From: Arbacia lixula
Lineage: Eukaryota > Echinodermata > Echinoidea > Arbacioida > Arbaciidae
DNA length: 64,000 bases
Direction: 5' to 3'
NCBI GenBank assembly: GCA_963669155.1
Contig: OZ022586.1
Location: 23,207,379 to 23,271,378, forward strand
Part shown: positions 45,289 through 57,297 of the stretch, piece by piece
How positions within the stretch are numbered: position 1 is the first letter of the stretch
Layout: each line of letters opens with the position of its first letter
Program-made: the position numbers and the translations under genes
Notes under the pieces: model-generated
Seen by the model: only the letters and a program-made list of their open reading frames with translations
Told to the model about the DNA's origin: nothing
Database searches by the model: none

Positions 45289-48200
45289 ATGTCACTCGAA
45301 TCACAGCCACCTCTGAAGATTATTCTCGACTCAAAGAATGACCCGTATCCGAAAACGTCGCAATGGACCGAGTAAGTACTCGGACTCTTTTTGTTGACGG
45401 CCCATGCATGCCATGGGCATGGGCATTGCATTGCCATTGCATTGGCATAGCCAAGCCCATCTCTTGTCTATGACTTGCCCGGTCAGTTGATCGAGACAAT
45501 GCCATTGAATGTCACTGTGCATTTTGAATTGTGAAATTCATGTGAATGTACTTCAACTGTGTGAAACTGCATGATTAAGTAGATCAAGGTTAAATAAAAT
45601 TAATAATTGAATGTCTGTTTACAAACAATTTTTTAGTGAAACGTCAGAAAATTAAAAATGCTCCTCATTTCAAATTCAAGAAGACTGGTCACGTCACCCA
45701 TGGCCATGCTGGTACTAATACTATGTCTATGCTATGGCCGAGAACCAGGTTTATCTTGATTAAATCATAAACCACTTATTAAACTTGTTTTGACATGTTT
45801 GAAGGTAGACTTTTGAATTTCACATTCAGGTCCGCTGCGCGCTGTGAGGGATGACGTACGGTCGGTGATAGTGTCACTGATTAATATTGTTTGTGGTTCA
45901 TAAATAAATACAATCCATAATACCACATGGGTGACTATTTAATAAGACTACATTCATGAAGTTATCAGTATTGTACTGTTGTTAATGTTTAATATTGAAC
46001 AGAACTTGAAAAGAGAAGGAGCCGCAGTTTTAAACCACGGTATATTTTGTCCAGTTATTAAGCATGAAACATGATACTTTTTAGGCTGAAGCATTATGTT
46101 TCATGCTGAACTGGAGAAAATATATTGCGGCTTAAAACTACAGCTCCTTCCCTTTCTTTTTTTTCCCTTTCCCGATGCCAATGCCTTTGAGCTGGAGTGT
46201 ATGACATTCTATTTGGTGTTTCACTTCAATTTTGTATTGAGGAGAACCAACAATGGGTCCATATAATTTAAAAGCCCCAATGACGTACTAAGCATCTTCA
46301 TGCCAGTGGTAATTAGAGAGTTCAGTTAACTTCATTTAATTTTAGCAGGGTGACCCACTTCAGTCATAGGCTGTTTTTTCAGGGGGGATGTACAAGAAAA
46401 AAGACTTTACACATAAAATTTAAACATAGAGCTTGTATCAAAATAAAATGTTAAAATAAACAAACAAAAACGAAACTTAACGAAACAAGCAAACAGAGGC
46501 AAGAAATTTACATACACAAAAGTCATTTAAAAGACGAAAACAAACATGTATTAAAGAAAAAAAATGAAAACAAATGATATAACTAAATGCTTTGTGACAA
46601 TCAGATACTCAAAAGGCAAGGCAATTAACTCACTGTTTGTGTGTGTTTGTTTCTGCCTTCAGCTCAGAGCGGCGAGTATGGACAGTGCTGCTGTTTGTGA
46701 TGACAGCCATGGTATTCTCAGCAAGGACCATCGTCCCTCTTGTTGCTGTCAATGTCTCCAAGGAATTTGGCTGGGACAAGACAGACACAGTAAGTTACAT
46801 GAAAAAAACAACAGCAGTCTCAGGGCTTTAACCCCTGCAATGCTAAGTAGATGGTACGTGGTGATCGAGTCACAGAGCAATAACAATTAAAAAAAGTGAT
46901 GTTTGATCCATCCATTGTCTGAATGTTCAGAATGAATACATAAAGCCTGATGTCATGAAACGAATGCCTCAAATCCTGTTGTGCATTGTCAAGTTTGAGG
47001 ATTCAAATAGGAAGAAATGTTTTCTGAGGAAAGAATCAATGTTTTAGAGTCATGGAGTAATGTAAAGACATACGGACAAATCAGTGCAGAAAGTGACATG
47101 GCACTCTTCATCTCATAAGTGCTAACATGAAACTTATTGGAATGGATGAGGGATTGTGTGATATTGTCTTGATTTTTTTTTTGATAGTAACAAATGTGCT
47201 CAGTTCTTTTATATCCTTCATTAATATATTCCAGTTCGTTGATTGGTTGAAAGGGTGTCACATGACCACAAATAGATGAACTATTTGGAGGAAGAGAGCT
47301 CAGAGGGAAGAAAAGTACTATTTCGTGACGTCATGTCAAAAATAGTAGCCCTTTTCCCTCTGTCTGGATATCAATTCATCCCGGGTAATGCGCGACACAC
47401 AAAATCTGCGCAATACATTTCTTTCCAGCTGCTTTTTGGCATTTTAGCGGAAAAATTTGAGACCCTGGGGGAACTCTCATGGTGTTGCGGCCAAGGCGCA
47501 ACTCGAATTTCCGTTGGTCTGGTCAAGCCGCAGGAAATAGCAAAAACTTCTGAATCGGACTCCTGCATTCGGAGCCTAGAGCATGGACAGTATTACAAGG
47601 TCCATGGTAAGGACTAAATTAATGACCAAAGAATATATTAATGAAGGATGAAAAAAAATATTTCGTAATTTTTATTTGGGATCTTTGTGGAATCTATTGG
47701 TCCCCTCGGTGAAGTGGAGGGCGTGCGATACCATTTTCCCTCGACCTCCGGTCTCGGGGAAAATAGCACCCCACGCCCTCCACTGAACCTCGGTGCAAAT
47801 AGATTCCACAAGATCCCTCATGGTAATGAAATATTTGTATGCTATCCCCATTTTTCTGTTGTGTTCCTATGTCTCTTTTTCATTCCTCTTTTCCTTTCTT
47901 CTTCACATTCCTTTCAAAATGCCTGCCCTTCTTGTTCTCCATCTCACCTGATGTTGTCTTCCTGTCCCAGGGACTGGTGCTTGGCTCCTTCTTCTGGGGC
48001 TATCCCATTGCCCAGATCCCGGGGGGGATGATGAGCGATAGGATCGGAGGGGATTACGTCATTGTCCGAGCAGCTTTCATCTGGAGCATCGTCACCTTGG
48101 CTACCCCGTTCGTGCCCTACTTCTTTACTTCTAAGTCTGGGACCATCATGTCAATGACGTTTCTTCGCTTTCTGATGGGGCTTATTCAAGGTAAAGGAGA

Positions 48201-51200
48201 AAGATGGACAGTTATATCATCAACTTTCTGATTGGTTATACAAATATTGAATGGAGGACAGTTATACCATTGACTTTGTGAAGGATCGTACACAGGCTAT
48301 TGATGGGTTAGGATAGATTTTGAAGGGGTTTATAGTTATGCTATTTACTTTTTAACATGTCCTATTGGAGGTTGAACTTGTCTTAACCCTATCTAGCTCA
48401 GGGGAGGGGGGGGGGGGACAAAAACAGCCCCCCCCCCTCGACATATTTATGCCTCCGCCACGAAGTAACCTTTCTCTGTATAAGACATTGTTTAACCATT
48501 TGACTCCACTGTTTAGCTGTGGTATTCAGGGTGACTTTTCTCTGTATAAGACATTGTTTAACCCTTAGACTGCATTGATAGTTCATTGTTTAGCTCTGTT
48601 ATTCATGGTAACTTTTTACTGTATAAGACATTGTTTAACCCTTTGATTGTACTGTTTAGCTGTGGTATTCAGGGTGACTTTCCTCTTGTAACACATTGTT
48701 TAACCCTTAGACTGCATTGATAGTTCATTGTTTAGCTTTGTTATTTATGGTAACTTTTTACTGTATAAGACATTGTTTAACCCTTTGATTGTACTGTTTA
48801 GCTGTGGTATTCAGGGTGACTTTAATCTTGTAAGACATTGTTTAACCCCTTGACTCCATTGTATTAGCTGTGGTATTCAGGGTGACTTTCCTCTTGTAAC
48901 ACATTGTTTAACCCTTAGACTGCATTTATAGTTCATTGTTTAGCTCTGTTATTCATGGTGACTTTTTACTGTATAAGACATTGTTTAACCCTTTGATTGT
49001 ACTGTTTAGCTGTGGTATTCAGGGTGACTTTCCTCTTGTAACACATTGTTTAACCCTTTGACTACATTGCTGGTACATTGTTTAGCTCTGTTATGCATGG
49101 TGACTTTTCTCTTATAAGACATTGTTTAACCTTTTTACTCCGCTGTTTAGCTGTGGTATTCAGGGTGACTTTCCTCTTGTAAGAATTTGTTTAACCCTTT
49201 GACTTCTTATTAGCTGTGGTATTCAGGGTGACTTTCCTCTTGTAAGACATTATTTAACCCTTTGATGGTACATTGTTTAGCTCTGTTATTTGTGTGACTT
49301 TTCTCTGTATAAGACATTGTTTAACTATTTGACTCCACTGTTTAGCTGTGGTATTCAGGGTGACTTTCCTCTTGTAACACATTGTTTAACCCTTTGACTA
49401 CATTGCTGGTACATTGTTTAGCTCTGTTATGCATGGTGACTTTTCTCTTATAAGACATTGTTTAACCTTTTTACCCCGCTGTTTAGCTGTGGTATTCAGG
49501 GTGACTTTCCTCTTGTAAGAATTTGTTTAACCCTTTGACTTCTTATTAGCTGTGGTATTCAGGGTGACTTTCCTCTTGTAAAACATTATTTAACCCTTTG
49601 ATGGTACATTGTTTAGCTCTGTTATTTGTGTGACTTTTCTCTGTATAAGACATTGTTTAACTATTTGACTCCACTGTTTAGCTGTGGTATTCAGGGTGAC
49701 TTTCCTCTTGTAACACATTGCTTAACCCTTTGACTGCATTGATGGTACATTGTTTAGTTCTGTTATTCATGGTGACCTCTTTCTTATAAGACATTGGTCA
49801 ACCCTTTAACTCCACTTTCCTCTTGTAAGACAGGACTGCATTGATAGAAAAACTTTGATATTGCCATTTTTGTCTCGCCCACCGGAGGTGAAGGCGAGAC
49901 TAAGGGATCCAAATGGCGTCCGTCCGTCGTCCGTCCGTCGTCCGTCCGTCGTCCGTCGTCCGTCACAAATGTTAAAGTTTACCTGCAAGACTCTCTTTTG
50001 ACAAATAACTTCACATGGGTTGCTTGGATTACAACCTAACTTGGGTCATAGATGCACTGGGGGTACCTTCATGTTATGGTACCGTTGGAGGTCACAGGAT
50101 AAGGTCAAAGGTCATTTGAGGTCATACGTTAAAGTTTACCTGCAAGACTCTCTTTTGACAAATAACTTCACATGGGTTGCTTGGATTACAACCTAACTTG
50201 GGTCATAGATGCACTGGGGGTACCTTCATGTTATGGTGCCGTTGGAGGTCACAGGATAAGGTCAAAGGTCATTTGAGGTCATACGTTAAAGTTTACCTGC
50301 AAGACTCTCTTTTGACAAATAACTTCACATAGGTTGCTTGGATTACAACCTAACTTGGGTCATAGATGCACTGGGGGTACCTTCATGTTATGGTGCCGTT
50401 GGAGGTCACAGGATAAGGTCAAAGGTCATTTGAGGTCATACGTTAAAGTTTACCTGCAAGACTCTCTTTTGACAAATAACTTCACATGGGTTGCTTGGAT
50501 TACAACCTAACTTGGGTCATAGATGCACTGGGGGTACCTTCATGTTATGGTACCGTTGGAGGTCACAGGATAAGGTCAAAGGTCATTTGAGGTCATACGT
50601 TAAAGTTTACCTGCAAGACTCTCTTTTGACAAATAACTTCACATGGGTTGCTTGGATTACAACCTAACTTGGGTCACAGATGCACTGGGGGTACCTTCAT
50701 GTTATGGTACCGTTGGAGGTCACAGGATAAGGTCAAAGGTCATTTGAGGTCATACGTTAAAGTTTACCTGCAAGACTCTCTTTTGACAAATAACTTCACA
50801 TGGGTTGCTTGGATTACAACCTAACTTGGGTCATAGATGCACTGGGGGTACCTTCATGTTATGGTGCCGTTGGAGGTCACAGGATAAGGTCAAAGGTCAT
50901 TTGAGGTCATACATTAAAGTTTACCTGCAAGACTCTCTTTTGACAAATAACTTCACATAGGTTGCTTGGATTACAACCTAACTTGGGTCATAGATGCACT
51001 AGGGGTACCTTCATGTTATGATGCTGTTGGAGGTCACAGGATAAGGTCAAAGGTCATTTGAGGTCATACGTTAAAGTTTACCTGCAAGACTCTCTTTTGA
51101 CAAATAACTTCACATAGGTTGCTTGGATTACAACCTAACTTGGGTCATAGATGCACTGGGGGTACCTTCATGTTATGGTACTGTTGGAGGTCACAGGATA

Positions 51201-54200
51201 AGGTCAAAGGTCATTTGAGGTCAGGGATACAATTCTTTTGCGTAGCAACGGAGATCGCGATATTTCTGGTTATTTTCGCAAGTGGGCGAGACACAATATT
51301 GCTAATGCCTTGTTTAATCCCCCGGGCTATATAGGGTTAAGGCCCCTAAACATTTAAACCCTGAGAGTGAGGGAACGTATTCCAAACAAACACTATATAC
51401 TGGAGAAAATTATTCACTTGCATGAATGCTTCTAACTTAATTCGGAGGTGCTACATCCTAAAAGAAGTTCCATTATCATTTGTTGCTACTGTCAAAGCTA
51501 GTTTTTTTTCCACCATCATTCCCACTTTGCTTTGGCTCATTACAACTGTTACAAATTGTGTTTAGAGCCTAGACTTAGAAAGTAGGCTGACAATCTGTAA
51601 GTATGTTTTTATGCCTCCCGGAGGCATTATGTTTTCGGGTTGTCCGTCCGTCCGTCCGTCCGTCCGTCCGTCCGTCCGTATGTCCGTCCGTACGTCCGTC
51701 CGTCCGTCCGTCCCGAATCCGTTAAGGCAATATCTTGAGAACCATTAACCAGATTTGCTTCAAACTTGGTACATGTGTGTATTGCATGAAACCAATGAAG
51801 TGTGTAAAATAGGGGTCAATTCTGATCGAGGTCAAAGGTCAAAGGTCAATGAACTTTGTGAAACATTGCCCAAAATTGACCTTTTTCACAATAAAGCCAA
51901 ATCCAAGGATCCAATTCTCATGAAACATGGTACAAAGATGGATCACTACTTGGGAATAGACTGGTGACATTTATGATACATTTCCTGAAAGTTCAGAGGT
52001 CAAAGGTCAATGAACTTTGTGAAACATTGCCCAAAATTGACCTTTTTCACAATAAAGCCAAATCCAAGGATCCAATTCTCATGAAACATGGTACAAAGAT
52101 GGATCACTACTTGGGAATAGACTGGTGACATTTATGATAAATTTCCTGAAAGTTCAGAGGTCAAAGGTCAATGAACTTAGCCAAAATTGGCTAAAAACTG
52201 CCCCAAGCTTTATATTTTTCACAATAAATCCAAATCCAAGGATGTAATTCTTATGAAACGTGGTACTAAGATGGATCACTACTTGGCAATAGACTGGTGA
52301 CATTTTTTGGTGAAATTTCTGGAAGGCCAGAGGTCAAAGATCAATGAACTTTGTAACAATTTGCTAAAAATTGGCCCCAAATTGATATTTTTCACAATAA
52401 ACCCAAATCCAATGGTGCAATTAACCAAACATGGTACAGAGATGTATCACTTCATGGAGGTATATTGATGGAAGTTTGGGTAAAATACCTGAAAGGTCAA
52501 AGGTCAATGAACTTTGCCAAAAATAGCTAAAAAATTGCAGCCAAAGTAATATTTTTCAAAATAAATCAAGATCCAATCATGCAATACCAACCAAACATGG
52601 TGCAAAGATGGATCACAACTTGGGGGTAGACTGATGATATTTCTGGTGAAAATTCTCAAAGGTCAGAGGTCAAAGGTCAGTGAACTATGCCAAAGTTAGC
52701 TAAAAATTGTGCCAAATTTAACATTTTCACATTGAATGCAAAACTAATGGTTCAATTAGAACCAAACATGGTACAGAGATGTATCACTTTATGGAGGTAG
52801 ACTGGTGAAAGTGTGGGTAAACTTTCTGAAAGGTCAAAGGTCAATGAACTTTACCCCCAGATTGGCTAATTCTACACAAGTTTGATACAAGGATGGCTTT
52901 AGACGGACTGATTAGATTGGAAGTCAAAGGTCAATGAACATTGCCAAACTTGGCCAAACATGGAAAAACAGAATATGATATTTTCATTTCACATAGGAAT
53001 TAAATGGTTCATTGCCCAACAAACAGGTTTTCTGAGAATAAATGTAAATAGAGCTAGCAAAGAGGCGGAGGCATATTTATCGACTGCGCGGCAGTCGAAT
53101 TGCTCTAGTTTTTTTTTTTAGGGGAACAATTTTTTTCCCTTTGTGTATTTAATTTTTGCCTTACTCTTTGTTACCTTCCTCGTATAGGTGTGCACTACCC
53201 ATCACTCACCAGTCTCTTGAGTCAGAAGGTTCATGCTGATCAGAGAGCATACGTCATGTCCTGTGTCTTTGCATCTAGCTCACTTGGGTAAGTCACCACT
53301 GACAAACTTTTGTATGATTAAGGATCCTGCCTAACTCTATGAAGATTTGTTATTGAATGAAAATTCTTCCTAACTCTATGAACCTTACCTGGCATTGACG
53401 AGCTACCACATGAATAAAGGTCTTGCCTAACCCTATGAACAAGTCTTCTTACTGAACAAAATTATGCCTAACACTATGATAAGATTAAAGTACTTTCCCC
53501 TAGAGTGTAATCCTTTATTTCAGCTCGTGCATACATAAGGGCTGCAACAGATTGTGTGATGACATTTATATGGGATTTGGGTGATAAATCAGTAATCTTG
53601 CAACCAACTTGAATGCCAATTCGTGTGGTCCTCAGATTCTGCCTGAAGTCACAAATTTTCTTTGTTTATGTCCCTTTTGAAAGGCCTGTACAACTAAGAA
53701 AGATGCAGCTGGGGGTCAGACATGTTTTTGAGATCACATAGTGCCAATGATTTTAACTGTACCACAAATATCACTCAATATTGGTTTGATATGTCATCCC
53801 AATAAGGGAATCTAACAAGTTTTGTGTGACATTCATGCTTGTGTAATATTAATCTATATTGCACTCTTTCTTGCCTTTCTTTTCTCCCTGCCTCCAGCAC
53901 CCTGCTAACAGGTGCGATAGGCTCCATCATCATGGACCACACAAACTGGCACTACGTATTTTACTTCTTTGGGGGTGTGGCCCTCGTCATAGCAACCATT
54001 ATGAACTCACATTCCAAGAAGCAGCGTAGGAAAACCTTCTTCTCCTTCCAGAACGGGCGAGCAGGGACGAGGAAGGAGGATGATGAGAAGAAGAGTCTGC
54101 CTGTCATGAAGCTCATTACCCAGAAGCCTTTCTGGTAGGTCAACAACCTGTAGCAAAGGTCAATGAACTCTGCAGAAGAATAGCTTTTTCAAAAGAACTA

Positions 54201-57200
54201 GATATCTGGATAAGCCAATGTCAAATAAAGCTGATCTAAATATCAATATTAACCAAGCATTATATAAATATGGATTTCTTCACATCAGATATTTACGTCA
54301 AATGTGTCAGTGCCCAAAGCCAATTAATGTTTTCAAAAAAGGCAAGAAATGTAAACAATTATCAAATTTTAACCGAACACAATACAACAATGTATGTACC
54401 GTTGTATGGAGATTAGCTAATGAAATATAGGGTAAGATCTATCACAGGTCAAATCTTTGAATTATTTCATTTCAGCACAGACCATCTGGGAGAAAAAATT
54501 GATTACATTTTGTAATAAATCCATCGGTGCTGTCACATCAAAGGTCAATGCGCTTACCTTTATAATGATAAATAAGTTTATGAGTGTGGCAAATTGATTT
54601 AATCATACATGTATTACGCGATATAGGTTGTCTTGTTACTAGCTTCAAACACCAAGGCCCTGTTTTATGATAAGTTGTGATTGATTGAAATTGACTTGCG
54701 ATTTATACCAATCGTTACATTAGAGCTACATTACAGGCTGTAGCCACGAGCACAGGTGAATGCTGCTTACTTGCTCACTGTACATGAGAGATAGGGGTTT
54801 GGACTTGCAATCGATTCATATCAATCACAACTTTTTGTAAGATGGGGCCAGATCTATCCCGATCAGGAGGAGAGTTGAACTTCCTCTTTCTCTCTTCACT
54901 CCCTCACAGGGCGATGGCATTTAGCCACCTGTGCGTCATTTTTTCATTCTTTATTCTGATAAATTGGATGCCCACATTCTTTAAAGAAGTATACCCTCAG
55001 GCCCAGGTGAGTGTGCCGAGTCCTCACCTTGCATCCTGCTCAACAACTAATCATGGAATCTTCTCTTTCCTCCCCGTTTTTTTGGTTTCTCTCTCTGTTC
55101 CTGTCTGCTTTGGTCCATCTGTTCCCTTCTCCTTTCTCCTGCATTAGCCTTCTTTTCTCTTCCTTCTCCTTCCTCTCCCATTCTCTGTCTGCAATCTCTT
55201 TTGCTTCCTCTCCTTCTCCTTCCTCTCTCCTTTCTATTCCTCCCTTCTCTTTGTATCTATATCACTTAATCTTGTTTTCATGCTGTGCTTGTTTGTGGTG
55301 TTCCCTCCTCCTGTGGCCCTAATCTGTCCTGCTTGTTATTTTGCTGTGTTTGTTTGCTGTTTATCATGCCTCATCTCTTTCTGTCTCTCATTCTTACGAT
55401 GCTTCCAATGATTTGCAATCTTGCTTCCTTTGTGGCTGAAAATCGCTGCCTTGCTTGCTCTCTGATCATTGCTTTCCTATGTTTCCTATCACTCTATCCA
55501 TTTATCTGTTTATGTGTCTTTCTCCATCTGTCTTTCTACTATCCACCCTTCTATCTCTAAGTCTCTTTCCATCTTTCCATGTACAATCTTCATGTACAAT
55601 ATGTCTATATACAATCTATGAACTATGTACTATCTATCCATCTATCTCTCTATCCGTCTATCCATCTATCATCTTATCCATCCATCTTTTTATCTGTCAA
55701 TCTACTTTTGTATCCATCCTTCTCTCTATCTATCCATCTATCCTATCTATCCATTTTTTCCATCTATTATCCTATCCCCCCCTCCAATCTACCCTATGTA
55801 TCTATCTCCCTATCTATCGATCTATTCTATCCGTCTCTCTATCTCTCTATCCCTTCATTTCTTTTCCTCCCTGTCTATAGGGGTATTCTGATAGGTCACA
55901 ATGCTCTGAATTTTACGATGTGGCTCATACTGTCGTGGATGCCCACATATTTCAAAGAGGTCTTTCCTGCAGCCAAGGTAATAAGAAGCTCATGTTTCCA
56001 TTGTGAAATTCATTCAAAATCAAATTTGCTGTTTCCCTATTCAAATTCATTTTCATTAAAAAAAAGAAAAGAAAAAGCAAATATAGTGCCGTCCGTCGCC
56101 AGATTTTTTCAAGGGGGATGCCTTTTGGGAAAACAAGACAAAACTTACCAACTCCAATGTCAGGCAGTGGACTTGTATATTGCACTAATGTAGGCATGTC
56201 AAGTATTCTGATCACTTCACCATTTGTGCACCATTATTGCAGTTTTGGACAAGTACTAGACATAATACTCCATAGGGCTGCTATTGTTCAAGCAGACCAA
56301 GGGCTACAGGTGGTGGAGAGTAGAGGAATTGGTAGGAGACATTTAATCTTGGCAGATTCTGTTTGCTGCCCTCACAAGGGCATGGTCATGTTTGCTTTCA
56401 ATGTCAGCATCAGTGTGAGAGGATTCATTCACATGATCATGAAATGAAAAGACAATGGGGATTGGGGTTATCATAGAATGACTCGGTGATGATCATGAAA
56501 TGAAAAGACAATGGGGATTGGGGTCATCGCAGAATGACTCGGTGATGATCATGAGTGTTTTGACCTTCACCACTACCATCCTTTATCTTTCATCTGCACA
56601 ATACTGGTGTTGCAATATCTTGCATGACAAGTTTCATTGGGTAATTTGAAATTCTGTCCAGTCCTGAAATCAGATATGGTTTCCTCCAGGTGCCTTGCCC
56701 AAACAGTAAAAAAAAAGAAGAAAAAAAAACCTGTGAAAAATGTATTTTTATCATCAGGTATTTGGATCTAATGCCCAGCATGGTCAGATGTGTTTCTTTC
56801 GTGAAATGACACAATATTATTTGGCCAAACACTTGATACCTAATTAACACTTATTCTTTAAGAACAAAATAAACTTGTTTTCAAAAACTTTTGTATGCAC
56901 TTTGAAAAAGTCACCATACTTTATTCCAAAACAAGTTGAATACAATACAGTATCTGAGATCAAGCTTTCTTTGTTTTCAGTACGTTTAGCATACTTCTTC
57001 TAATCATTTGATACTTATCCTTTTTCTTATCCTTCTTGTACTCTTCCGGTTCTTTACATTCTTTTCTTGTTTTTGTCACCTCATTTTTTCAAACCCTGAC
57101 ATCCATCATATTAAATCTCTGGTATGCTGAAGGTCCTCTTGTCTCAGAGGGTAGCTTTCTTTCTGTCTTGATGTTGGTTTACTGCATGTGATATTAAGAC

Positions 57201-57266
57201 AAATTGCATGATATATTGTACATGTTATGTTTCACTTCAAATTATATTATGTTATATTTCATTGCA

Positions 57267-57297
<31 letters not shown>

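Noticed and set aside
48471-49815. CRISPR-like regularly spaced repeats
   Set aside because: Units are contiguous diverged tandem repeats without unique spacers, and the window is plainly animal DNA.
55455-56193. Long Ser/Tyr/Leu-rich plus-strand frames of 141 and 204 codons
   Set aside because: They translate pyrimidine-rich CTAT repeats in the SLC17A9 intron. The 204-codon frame only becomes meaningful where it overlaps exon 6B.
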